A DNA stretch of 64,000 nt from CAVPCZ01 sp963779225 (lineage in GTDB: Bacteria > Bacteroidota > Ignavibacteria > UBA10030 > UBA6906): the NCBI GenBank assembly GCA_963779225.1, contig CAVZWW010000003.1:1984001-2048000 (forward strand), read 5' to 3'. The translations under genes were made by a program, and so were the position numbers. Positions 18,185 to 26,002 of this stretch are shown here, piece after piece. Every line of letters begins with the position of its first letter. Within the stretch, counting starts at the first letter, position 1. The notes below the pieces were generated by a model, which saw only the letters and a list, made by a program, of their open reading frames with translations, did no database searches and was not told the origin of the DNA.

Positions 18185-18238
18185 CCGGCTGTCGATCCGG
18201 GCAGGACGGGCGGCGCCCTGCCGGCGGTGGTAGTAGCA

Positions 18239-18267
18239 TTGAATTTCACCTGCGACCGCGGTATATT
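18239..18267 (+). promoter_or_regulatory. Predicted promoter of the heptosyltransferase operon
   Basis: TTGAAT at 18239-18244, a 17-base spacer and TATATT at 18262-18267. The ATG at 18273 lies six bases after the -10 element, so transcription should begin at or next to the start codon. Confidence 0.6.
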
Positions 18268-18272
18268 ATACG

Positions 18273-19364
18273 ATGATACAGAATGCGCAGAGGGTTGTGA
18301 GTAACCACCGCCGGATTCTTGTTGTCCGCACCGACCGCCTTGGCGATGTCATCCTCACGCTTCCCATGTTGCCCCTCCTCCGTGAATGGTTCCCGGGTGC
18401 CTATCTGGCCATGCTCGTGAGCGGCTATCCCGGAGAAATCGTCCGGGGAAATCCCCACCTGGACGAAATTCTCCTGTACGATCGCGACGGATCCCGGGTG
18501 CCATTTGACGAACTTCTTCGCGCCCTCCGCCTGCGCGCGTTCGACACCGTGTTTGTGGTGCATCCGACACCCCGACTGGCGTGGATGGTCTATCGTGCGG
18601 GAATCAGATGCCGCGTGGGAACGGGTTATCGCCCGTATTCGTTTCTGTTCAACCGGCGTGTCTATGACCATCGTAAGGATGCGCGTTACCACGAATTGGA
18701 ATACAATCTGAGGCTCCTCCGGACGGTGAAACCGGACTTCCCGGTCAGCGGGGTGATCCCGAGGTTTGAGATCCAGGTGGATCCGGGTGCGCGAGAACGT
18801 GTGAAGGCGATGATCGGACCCGGGATGGAACGTGGGGGAAGACATCTCGTAGTCGTGCATCCAGGGAGCGGAGGGTCCGCCCGTGATTGGCCCCCCGAAC
18901 GGTTCGGAGAGCTGGCGGCCAGGCTCGCAGCCCTCCCCGGAATCAGGGTGTGCGTAACCGGCGGACCCGCGGAAGCCGCACTGGCCAACCAGGTTGCGTC
19001 GGCGGCCGGACCGGACACGCTCGTGTTTCCGGGAACCCTCACTCTTCAGGAACTGGCAGCACTGCTGGAAGCCTCCACGCTCATGGTCGGCAACTCGTCA
19101 GGGCCGCTCCACCTCGCCGTCGCGCTCGGCACGCCGGTTGTGGGGCTCTATCCACAGCATACGGCCATGAGCGCAGGAAGATGGGGGCCGTATACGGAGA
19201 ATAAACGGGTGCTGGAACCGGAAAAACCGCCCGATTGCGAGGAGTGTACAGGGAACCAATCCACTGCCTGTACCTGTATGGCCAGCATCCCGGTGGATGA
19301 AGTGTTGCGGGCGTGCAGGGACCTCCTGCGCTCCAGAGACCGAAAGGCTGTTGTGCATGGATGA
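18273..19364 (+). CDS. Glycosyltransferase family 9 (ADP-heptose:LPS heptosyltransferase-like)
   Basis: A 363-aa cytoplasmic/peripheral GT-B enzyme related to WaaC/WaaF, which add heptose to lipopolysaccharide core. Family features: N-terminal RILVVRTDRLGDVILTLPML, the central VVHPGSGGSARDWPPERF that contacts the nucleotide sugar, and LMVGNSSGPLHLAVALGTPVVGLY before the C-terminus. A cysteine-rich stretch (DCEECTGNQSTACTC) close to the end may be a metal or structural site and is less usual. It opens a ten-gene same-strand series reaching to 28.8 kb. Donor sugar is inferred only from family. Confidence 0.88.
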   Translation: MIQNAQRVVSNHRRILVVRTDRLGDVILTLPMLPLLREWFPGAYLAMLVSGYPGEIVRGNPHLDEILLYDRDGSRVPFDELLRALRLRAFDTVFVVHPTPRLAWMVYRAGIRCRVGTGYRPYSFLFNRRVYDHRKDARYHELEYNLRLLRTVKPDFPVSGVIPRFEIQVDPGARERVKAMIGPGMERGGRHLVVVHPGSGGSARDWPPERFGELAARLAALPGIRVCVTGGPAEAALANQVASAAGPDTLVFPGTLTLQELAALLEASTLMVGNSSGPLHLAVALGTPVVGLYPQHTAMSAGRWGPYTENKRVLEPEKPPDCEECTGNQSTACTCMASIPVDEVLRACRDLLRSRDRKAVVHG

Positions 19365-20394
19365 TTCTGCAGCATTGCCGCACGTTCGCCATCCGTTTGC
19401 ACACCTTCTTCTTCTGGCGGGACTTCTCATCGCGATGGTCGTCTTCGTCGAGGCGCAGGCTCCACAGAAATCGAACAACCCTCCCCGCAAGCCGGCAAGT
19501 ACTCAAACCCGCCAGGCTCAACGGGCGGATAGTATTGCCCGGGCGGCCGCCGACTCGGTGCGCTCGGTTGCCCGATCCCGCGCTCTCGCTGATTCACTCC
19601 ACCGTGTCGATTCGCTGGCAGCCATCCACCATGCCGATTCACTGACAGCCGTCCGCCGTGCCGATTCGCTCAAAGCCATCCGCTACCGGAAGGTCAAGAA
19701 CTCTGCGTTCGACGTGGGTGAACGCCTCGTGTTCGACGTCAGCTACGGATTCATCACCGCCGGCGAGGCGGTCATGCACGTCGCCGCCTTCGACACCATC
19801 GCAGGAAGAAAAACGTACCGTGTTCAGTTTACGGTGAATTCCCTCCCGAGCTTCTCATGGATCTACAGGGTGGAAGATCGATACCTGACCTTCATCGATT
19901 TTGAATCCATTGCGCCTCTCCGGTTCGAACAACATATCCAGGAGGGTTCGTACAAACGGGATTTCACCGCGGAATTTGACCAGATGGCCCACACTGCCCG
20001 GACGTCCGAAGGCCAGTATCCGATTCCCGAGTATGTCCACGATATCCTCTCGGCATTCTATTATGTCCGGACTGTAGACTTCAGCGGGTTCAAGACCGGT
20101 GACACCATCAAGCTGTACAATTTCTACAAAGACAAAAGCCATGATCTGGTGGTGAAACTCCTCGGACGGCAGGACCTGGATGTCGGGGCAGGTACATTCC
20201 GTAGCCTCGTCGTGGAACCGCTCGTGACAGAGGGTGGGCTTTTCAAGAGCGAAGGGAGGATCGTCATCTGGTTGACCGATGACGAATTCAAAATGCCGAT
20301 CCGGGTCAACACGAAAGTGATCATCGGCTCAATCGACGTTGAGTTGCGCGAATACTCCGGGCTGCCCGGACCCGTAAAAGCGAAAATTGAATAA
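19357..20394 (+). CDS. DUF3108 domain protein with signal peptide and 9-residue repeats
   Basis: A 345-aa predicted periplasmic or outer-membrane-associated protein. An N-terminal hydrophobic stretch (LLLLAGLLIAMVVFVEAQA) is a probable signal peptide. Residues about 45-110 are a helical, Ala/Asp/Ser/Arg-rich region with three 9-residue repeats of the form ADSLxAIRR. The DUF3108 domain follows from about residue 120 (FDVGERLVFDVSYGFITAG) to the end. DUF3108 proteins often neighbour envelope genes; function is not established. The start overlaps the upstream gene by eight bases, so translation is probably coupled. Confidence 0.8.
   Translation: MDDSAALPHVRHPFAHLLLLAGLLIAMVVFVEAQAPQKSNNPPRKPASTQTRQAQRADSIARAAADSVRSVARSRALADSLHRVDSLAAIHHADSLTAVRRADSLKAIRYRKVKNSAFDVGERLVFDVSYGFITAGEAVMHVAAFDTIAGRKTYRVQFTVNSLPSFSWIYRVEDRYLTFIDFESIAPLRFEQHIQEGSYKRDFTAEFDQMAHTARTSEGQYPIPEYVHDILSAFYYVRTVDFSGFKTGDTIKLYNFYKDKSHDLVVKLLGRQDLDVGAGTFRSLVVEPLVTEGGLFKSEGRIVIWLTDDEFKMPIRVNTKVIIGSIDVELREYSGLPGPVKAKIE
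19602..19682 (+). repeat. Three tandem 27-bp units inside the DUF3108 gene
   Basis: Units at 19602-19628, 19629-19655 and 19656-19682 keep the reading frame and encode VDSLAAIHH, ADSLTAVRR and ADSLKAIRY-like nonapeptides. They are diverged by several bases. A weaker ADS periodicity extends upstream. Confidence 0.75.
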
Positions 20395-20403
20395 GAGAAC
20401 CTC

Positions 20404-21363
20404 ATGACACAACACAAGCGCGCCGATCTCTCCCGGGTCAAGACCATCTCCATCACCACCCGTAAAAGCAAAGTCACCTCCCGCGCATTTGCAAAGCCTT
20501 TTCCGGCACGCGGTGACTCGTTCAACGCATTTGTCGACGGACTGCCGGACATCCTCCTGGCCCGCGATCTTCGCATCCTTGTGGACGACCTCGTTAACGC
20601 ACAGCGCAAGAAGAAGCAGGTGATTCTGATGATGGGTGCCCACGTCGTCAAGGTGGGCCTGTCCCCGGTTCTCGTGGATCTCCTCCGCAGGGGGGTAATT
20701 ACCGCCGTCGCCATGAACAGCGCCGCGGCGATTCATGACGTCGAAACCGCTCTCTGGGGCACGACCTCGGAGGATGTGGCCGCCAACCTGTCGGATGGAC
20801 GGTTTGGTATGGCCCGGGAAACGGGGGAGTTCATCAACAACACGCTTATCGCTGCAGCCCGCGAAACCGACCTGGGCTACGGAGAAGCCCTCGGAGCGCG
20901 GCTCCGCTCCGTGCGCGCACCGAACGGCCGCATCAGCCTCCTCGCCATGTGCCACAAGCTCCGCATTCCCATCACCGTCCATGCCGCTATCGGAACGGAT
21001 ATCATCCACCAGCAGCCGTCCATGGATGGTGCGGCCACCGGTGAGATGTCGTTCCGCGATTTTCGCACGTTCTGCGCTGTCTGCGGCAAACTCACAAGGG
21101 GCGGCGTTGTCCTGAATGTTGGGAGCGCGGTCATCATGCCGGAGGTTTTTCTGAAAGCGCTCACCGTTGCGAGAAATCTTGGCGCCAGAGCCCGCGGGTT
21201 TACCACCGCGGTTTTCGATATGCACACGCACTACCGTCCGACCATGAACGTTCAACGCCGCCCGACGCAAGACGGCGGACGCGGAATGTACTTCACAGGA
21301 CACCATGAAATCATGATACCGCTGCTGGCGGCAATGGTGACAGCGAGACTTGAGCATGCCTGA
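20404..21363 (+). CDS. Conserved protein resembling bacterial deoxyhypusine-synthase-like proteins
   Basis: A 319-aa cytoplasmic protein without signal peptide. The order of motifs, VILMMGAHVVKVGLSPVLVD, then RRGVITAVAMNSAAAIHDVE, then ITVHAAIGTDIIHQQP and GGVVLNVGSAVIMPEVF, recalls the NAD-binding Rossmann-like fold of deoxyhypusine synthase, but the lysine of the eukaryotic active site cannot be assigned by eye. Bacteria generally lack eIF5A, so any relative here would use another amine substrate. It sits ten bases after the DUF3108 gene and overlaps the CPBP gene. The fold assignment is tentative. Confidence 0.6.
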   Translation: MTQHKRADLSRVKTISITTRKSKVTSRAFAKPFPARGDSFNAFVDGLPDILLARDLRILVDDLVNAQRKKKQVILMMGAHVVKVGLSPVLVDLLRRGVITAVAMNSAAAIHDVETALWGTTSEDVAANLSDGRFGMARETGEFINNTLIAAARETDLGYGEALGARLRSVRAPNGRISLLAMCHKLRIPITVHAAIGTDIIHQQPSMDGAATGEMSFRDFRTFCAVCGKLTRGGVVLNVGSAVIMPEVFLKALTVARNLGARARGFTTAVFDMHTHYRPTMNVQRRPTQDGGRGMYFTGHHEIMIPLLAAMVTARLEHA

Positions 21364-22270
21364 AACACAAAACCCGATCCCCGTGAACGGGACCCCACAG
21401 CCGGAATCCTGGCTCCGCCGCCTGCACCCCGCCGCCTTTGTAATTCTTGCGTTGGGAGTGATCTTCGTTCTCTATCAGGTGGTGGGTGGCGGAGCCGCGA
21501 TCCTCCTCGCTGGAGGGCACATTACGCCGGATACCGTCCCCCTCGTCCGCTGGTCTACTCTGCTCGGGCAGATATTGCTCATGCTCCTGCCCACGCTTTT
21601 CCTGACTCGGCTGAGATACGGTTCGATCCTGCAGCCGCTCCGGTTGCATATTCCCCGTCCGGTTGACCTTGCCCTGACCGTCATCGCCCTTCTGGCACTG
21701 CAGCAGGTCCTTCAGGGCTATATGTTCCTGCAGGACGCGATTCCGCTTCCATTAAAGCTCCAGCAGCTGGTGGATATGCTCAAAGAGCTGTTTGAAGAAA
21801 CCTACCGGATGCTGGTGTCCGCACAGTCTCCCGGGGAGCTCTTCTTCGTGGTGGTGACGGTGGCGCTCGTTCCGGCGGTGTGTGAAGAGCTGCTCTTCCG
21901 CGGCCTGGTGCAACGGGATCTTGAGTCCGTCACCGGCGGCGGCCGCAGTGCCGTCGTCACCGGCGTGGTTTTCGGACTGTTTCACCTCAACCCGCTCAGC
22001 ATCATTCCCTTAATAGCGCTTGGCGTGTTCTTCGGATTCCTGGTGTACCGGTCGCAGAATATCATTCTCGCAGTGTTTGCCCACTTCCTCAACAATTTTC
22101 TGGCGACTGTGGCGGTGTATTTTCGGGTGGATGAAGACTTCATGCTCGTCACATACTTCGGCCCGGTCGGCCCGGGCGCAATTGCTGCAAACACGGCTCT
22201 GTTCACGCTGGTATTTTTGGGCGTTATGTACTACTTTGTGAGTATGAATGGACGCAGTGTGCCCGATTGA
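21356..22270 (+). CDS. CPBP family intramembrane metalloprotease
   Basis: A 304-aa multi-span protein of the CAAX protease/bacteriocin-processing family. The catalytic motifs are complete: VCEELLFRGLVQRDL (EExxxR) near residues 176-190, FGLFHLNP near 208-215 and FAHFLNNFLA near 241-250. About eight hydrophobic segments are seen. In bacteria these proteins process membrane-linked substrates or act in immunity to peptides; the role here is unknown. The ATG at 21356 overlaps the upstream stop by eight bases. Confidence 0.88.
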   Translation: MPETQNPIPVNGTPQPESWLRRLHPAAFVILALGVIFVLYQVVGGGAAILLAGGHITPDTVPLVRWSTLLGQILLMLLPTLFLTRLRYGSILQPLRLHIPRPVDLALTVIALLALQQVLQGYMFLQDAIPLPLKLQQLVDMLKELFEETYRMLVSAQSPGELFFVVVTVALVPAVCEELLFRGLVQRDLESVTGGGRSAVVTGVVFGLFHLNPLSIIPLIALGVFFGFLVYRSQNIILAVFAHFLNNFLATVAVYFRVDEDFMLVTYFGPVGPGAIAANTALFTLVFLGVMYYFVSMNGRSVPD

Positions 22271-22337
22271 CAACCAACCCTGTCGAAGCCGCCCCGACGT
22301 TTCGGAGGTTCGACCGGACTATACAAAGCGACAGGAT

Positions 22338-23288
22338 ATGGCATTGAGCAACCTTACCACCCGAATTCTTGTTGCCCTGGCCGGCATACCGGCTGTCCTT
22401 GCCATTACCCTCGCAGGGGGCTATCTGTTCTTCGCCTTTGTCGCCCTGGTCGGCACCCTGGCGCTCCATGAATTCTACGCAATGGCCCGGGCAAAAGGTG
22501 CCTCACCGCAAGTGATCCCGGGAATGCTCTTCGGGCTCCTGTTTGTTGCGGTCTTCTTGTATGACAGGCTTCACATTGTCGTCCTGAATGCGTTTGCGGC
22601 GTGGGGCCGGGAAATTCCTCTCCCGACAATGGCGCAGACCGTGCTGATCCTTCTCCTGGTTCTTGTTCCGGTAGTGCTGCTCATCGAGCTCTTCCGCAAC
22701 AAGCCCTCGGCGTTGATGAACATGGCTTCGACGATCTTTGGCGTTCTGTATGTCTCCATGTTTTTCGGGTCGCTGGTGGGTTTGCGCGAGCTCTTCGTGC
22801 CGGCGGATTTCCCCGTCTGGGCCCACTTTGCGGTTGTTGGTCCCTCCGTGCCCGAAGAAATCGCCGCACGGATTTACCGCTGGGGAGGATGGACGGTGGT
22901 GGCGGTGTTTACGGGGATCTGGGCGTGCGATTCCGCAGCCTACTTCGCCGGCCGCGCGTTCGGACGGCACAGACTTTTTGAGCGTGTAAGCCCGAAGAAG
23001 ACCTGGGAGGGGGCCGTTGCGGGATTGCTGGCCGCTGCCGCTGCTTTTGTTCTGATGAAAGAGGTTGCCCTTCCCTATCTTTCCCTCCGGGATGCTCTTG
23101 TGTGCGGTGCGGTGATCGGCGTGTTCGGGCAGACCGGCGACCTTATCGAATCCCTCATGAAACGCGATGCGGGTGTGAAGGACTCCTCATCCCTCCTGCC
23201 GGGACATGGTGGGATCCTGGATCGTTTTGACAGTCTGATATTCGTTTCGCCCCTGCTTTACATCTATCTTGATTTTGTCGTGTTCTGA
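22338..23288 (+). CDS. cdsA: Phosphatidate cytidylyltransferase
   Basis: Makes CDP-diacylglycerol from phosphatidate and CTP in the inner membrane; 316 aa with about seven spans. The family signature occupies the C-terminal part: SPKKTWEGAVAG near residue 220, then GDLIESLMKRDAGVKDSS and LPGHGGILDRFDSL, which holds the metal-binding residues. The longer ORF begins at 22248, but the 30 extra residues lack hydrophobic character, and MALSNLTTRILVALAGIP at 22338 starts like the family. It shares a lipid theme with plsY and gpsA elsewhere in the window. Confidence 0.93.
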   Translation: MALSNLTTRILVALAGIPAVLAITLAGGYLFFAFVALVGTLALHEFYAMARAKGASPQVIPGMLFGLLFVAVFLYDRLHIVVLNAFAAWGREIPLPTMAQTVLILLLVLVPVVLLIELFRNKPSALMNMASTIFGVLYVSMFFGSLVGLRELFVPADFPVWAHFAVVGPSVPEEIAARIYRWGGWTVVAVFTGIWACDSAAYFAGRAFGRHRLFERVSPKKTWEGAVAGLLAAAAAFVLMKEVALPYLSLRDALVCGAVIGVFGQTGDLIESLMKRDAGVKDSSSLLPGHGGILDRFDSLIFVSPLLYIYLDFVVF

Positions 23289-23350
23289 ACAATACGAACC
23301 GGGTTCTCCGGGCTCGCCTCTGGCATGCAGGCTAGGGAAAGGAAGTGGTG

Positions 23351-24661
23351 ATGGGAAAACAAGGGCGCACCACAGGAAAACCTCGCGTCCATGTTATCAC
23401 GATGGGTTGCGCCAAGAACACCGTGGATTCGGAGAAATTGCTCGCGCAACTCAGGGCAAATGGGATTCCGATCGCATCGGAAATTGAAGATGCCGATGTT
23501 GCCGTGATCAATACCTGCGGCTTCATTGACGCGGCAAAAGAAGAGTCGATTGATATGATCATCGCACAGGTTCAGCGCAAGGGACGCGGTCGGCTGCGCA
23601 GAGTCTATGCGATGGGATGTCTCACCGAACGGTACCGCGTCGATCTGGAGAAGGAAATTCCGGAAGTGGACCGCTTTTTCGGCACTCACCAGCTCGGGGA
23701 TGTGCTCGAAGAACTCGGGGGGCACCTCCGAAGCGAATTGCTCGGCGAGCGGTTGCTCACCACGCCCACGCACACCGCGTACCTGAAGATTTCCGAAGGG
23801 TGTGACCATCCCTGTGCATTCTGTGCGATCCCTCTCATGCGCGGTACGCACATCAGCAGGCCCCCCGGCGACATCCTCGCCGAAGTCAGACTCCTGGCAG
23901 AGGGAGGTGTGAAAGAGATCGTCGTCATCGGGCAGGATACAACGATGTACGGGATCGATTTCGACGGGGAACGCCACCTTCCCGGGCTTCTTCGTAACAT
24001 CGCCGATATTCCCGGTATTGCATGGGTCCGGCTTATGTACGCGTATCCCGCCCATTTTCCGGAGGCTATCCTCGACGTTATGGCGTCCCATCCGCGGATA
24101 TGCAAATATTTGGACCTTCCTGTCCAGCATGCGGCGGACCCTGTGCTGAAGTCCATGCGCAGGGGAATGTCCCGGCGGGCACTGCTGGATCTTGTCCGAA
24201 CGATCCGGGAGCGGGTTCCGGGGATTGCCCTGCGCACGACGCTTATCGTGGGATATCCGACCGAGGGAGAGGCCGAATTCGAGGAATTGCTCGACTTCGT
24301 GCGACAAACCCGCTTCGACCGGCTCGGTGTGTTCACCTATTCCCTGGAGGAAGGGACAACAGCATTTCCCCTCGGTGATCCGGTGCCGGCGGAGGAAAAA
24401 GAGCGCCGCCGCGCCGCCGTTATGGAAGTGCAGCGGGAAATCTCGGAAGAACAGAACGAAGACCTGGTCGGCTGCCGGGTCCGCATCCTGGTTGATCGCC
24501 GGGAAAACGGACAATATTTCGGCCGGACGGAGCATGACGCTCCGGAAATCGACAATGAAGTGATCCTCCCGGGTGTACCGGAACTCCAGATCGGGAGCTT
24601 TTATGATGTCGGAATTGTTGAAGCGTATGAGTATGATATTCACGGAAAGGTTCTTGAATGA
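23351..24661 (+). CDS. rimO: Ribosomal protein uS12 methylthiotransferase RimO
   Basis: A radical SAM enzyme that methylthiolates a conserved aspartate of ribosomal protein S12; 436 aa. The N-terminal domain with ITMGCAKNTVDSE, INTCGFI and MGCL supplies the three cysteines of the auxiliary cluster. The radical SAM cluster motif is CDHPCAFCAIP near residue 151. A TRAM domain closes the protein. GTG codons at 23345 and 23348 are alternatives; ATG at 23351 is preferred, with AGGGAAAGGA upstream. The last bases overlap the next gene (ATGA). Confidence 0.94.
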   Translation: MGKQGRTTGKPRVHVITMGCAKNTVDSEKLLAQLRANGIPIASEIEDADVAVINTCGFIDAAKEESIDMIIAQVQRKGRGRLRRVYAMGCLTERYRVDLEKEIPEVDRFFGTHQLGDVLEELGGHLRSELLGERLLTTPTHTAYLKISEGCDHPCAFCAIPLMRGTHISRPPGDILAEVRLLAEGGVKEIVVIGQDTTMYGIDFDGERHLPGLLRNIADIPGIAWVRLMYAYPAHFPEAILDVMASHPRICKYLDLPVQHAADPVLKSMRRGMSRRALLDLVRTIRERVPGIALRTTLIVGYPTEGEAEFEELLDFVRQTRFDRLGVFTYSLEEGTTAFPLGDPVPAEEKERRRAAVMEVQREISEEQNEDLVGCRVRILVDRRENGQYFGRTEHDAPEIDNEVILPGVPELQIGSFYDVGIVEAYEYDIHGKVLE

Positions 24662-25983
24662 CAACCAGGGTCCTGCACGGCGCAACCCGACGCGCGCTCC
24701 TGCTCATTCCGCTCATGCTGGTCTGGCTGCCGGCTCCTGCACAGGTGGAGGTCAGCGGAGCGCACCTGGATGTACAGGAAAGTCTGTTCTTCATCGATGC
24801 CGTGAGCTTCGCCTCACAGACCGGCACCCACAGCCGTCTGGATGTCTTCACGCAGATCGGGTACGACGCGCTGAGTTTCGTCAAACAAGACGAGACGTAC
24901 AACGCCGCATACGAAATGACCATTTCGATCTTCGATTCCACCGGTACTCTGGTGAACGAAAAATTGTGGACGGAAGAGGTAAAGGGGGTCCCGTTTGATC
25001 GCTCCGTTTCACCCGCCCTTTTCAGCATTACCCAGCGGGTCTTTGAAATCAAGCCGGGCAACTATATGCTCCGGGTCGTCATGCGTGACAAAGAAAGCGG
25101 CGTCTCCCGGCAGGTGGCACGTCAGATCCTCGTATCCGATTTTTCACAGCCGGATTTCTCGTTGAGCGATATCATGCTCCTCAGCCGGGTGAGTATACAG
25201 GGAGGAAAACGGTCGATTACACCATATATTTCCGCGAATGTCGGGGCCATCCCCGAAGCGTTCTTTGCCTATATCGAGGTGTACAACGCACGCGGCCTCG
25301 ATACTGTCCGCCTGCTGACCGATGTGGTTGACGACAAGAGAGAACGAATTCTCCGGGTGGACACGCTGGTTGCGTTGAATCCCGGGCGCAACGAACGTAT
25401 ACTCCGCATCCCCCACACGACCCTTCCTCTCGGGGACTTCAGGCTGCTGGTGAGAGCGCGCCTTGCGCACGATCCGTTGGATGAAAACACCACCTCTCTG
25501 GCCGCCACAAGCCGACAGATCTTCGTGCGCTGGTCCGGGATGCCGCGATCCGTCAAAGACCTGGATGTCGCGATTGAACAGGTGCGCTATATTGCCAAGG
25601 ACGACGAACTCTCCGTGCTGGAAGATGCGGAGACTCAGGAGGAGAAGCAGAAACGATTCATGGAGTTCTGGAAGAAGCGTGACCCCAATCCGAACACGCC
25701 GCGCAACGAGCGCATGGAGGAGTACTACGCCCGGGTGGAATATGCGAACAAGCATTTCAGCCACTACATTGAAGGATGGCGCAGCGACATGGGCATGGTC
25801 TATATCATCTTCGGTGCGCCGAACAATGTCGACCGTCATCCCTTTGAAGTGGACTCAAAACCTTATGAAGTATGGGCATATTACGAACTGAACTATTCCT
25901 TTGTCTTCATCGACCAGACCGGATTCGGTGATTACCGGCTTGAAACCCCGCTCTGGGAAGTCTGGCAGCGGCCACGGAATTGA
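24658..25983 (+). CDS. GWxTD domain secreted protein
   Basis: A 441-aa exported protein. A signal peptide (RALLLIPLMLVWLPAPAQA-like) is followed by a beta-rich region resembling a predicted carbohydrate- or protein-binding sandwich, then a charged helical stretch and the C-terminal GWxTD domain. Here the defining motif reads GWRSDMGMVYIIFGAPNNVD, with Ser in place of Thr, followed by PYEVWAYYELNYSFVF. The family is found mainly in FCB and Acidobacteria-type genomes; its role is unknown. Its position between rimO and a BamA-like barrel suggests an envelope task. Confidence 0.85.
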   Translation: MTTRVLHGATRRALLLIPLMLVWLPAPAQVEVSGAHLDVQESLFFIDAVSFASQTGTHSRLDVFTQIGYDALSFVKQDETYNAAYEMTISIFDSTGTLVNEKLWTEEVKGVPFDRSVSPALFSITQRVFEIKPGNYMLRVVMRDKESGVSRQVARQILVSDFSQPDFSLSDIMLLSRVSIQGGKRSITPYISANVGAIPEAFFAYIEVYNARGLDTVRLLTDVVDDKRERILRVDTLVALNPGRNERILRIPHTTLPLGDFRLLVRARLAHDPLDENTTSLAATSRQIFVRWSGMPRSVKDLDVAIEQVRYIAKDDELSVLEDAETQEEKQKRFMEFWKKRDPNPNTPRNERMEEYYARVEYANKHFSHYIEGWRSDMGMVYIIFGAPNNVDRHPFEVDSKPYEVWAYYELNYSFVFIDQTGFGDYRLETPLWEVWQRPRN

Positions 25984-26002
25984 AACGCCGGACTTCATCA
26001 GC

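Noticed and set aside
23264..24685. 473-codon minus-strand ORF opposite rimO
   Set aside because: RimO has all family motifs on the other strand; the minus frame shows no domain.
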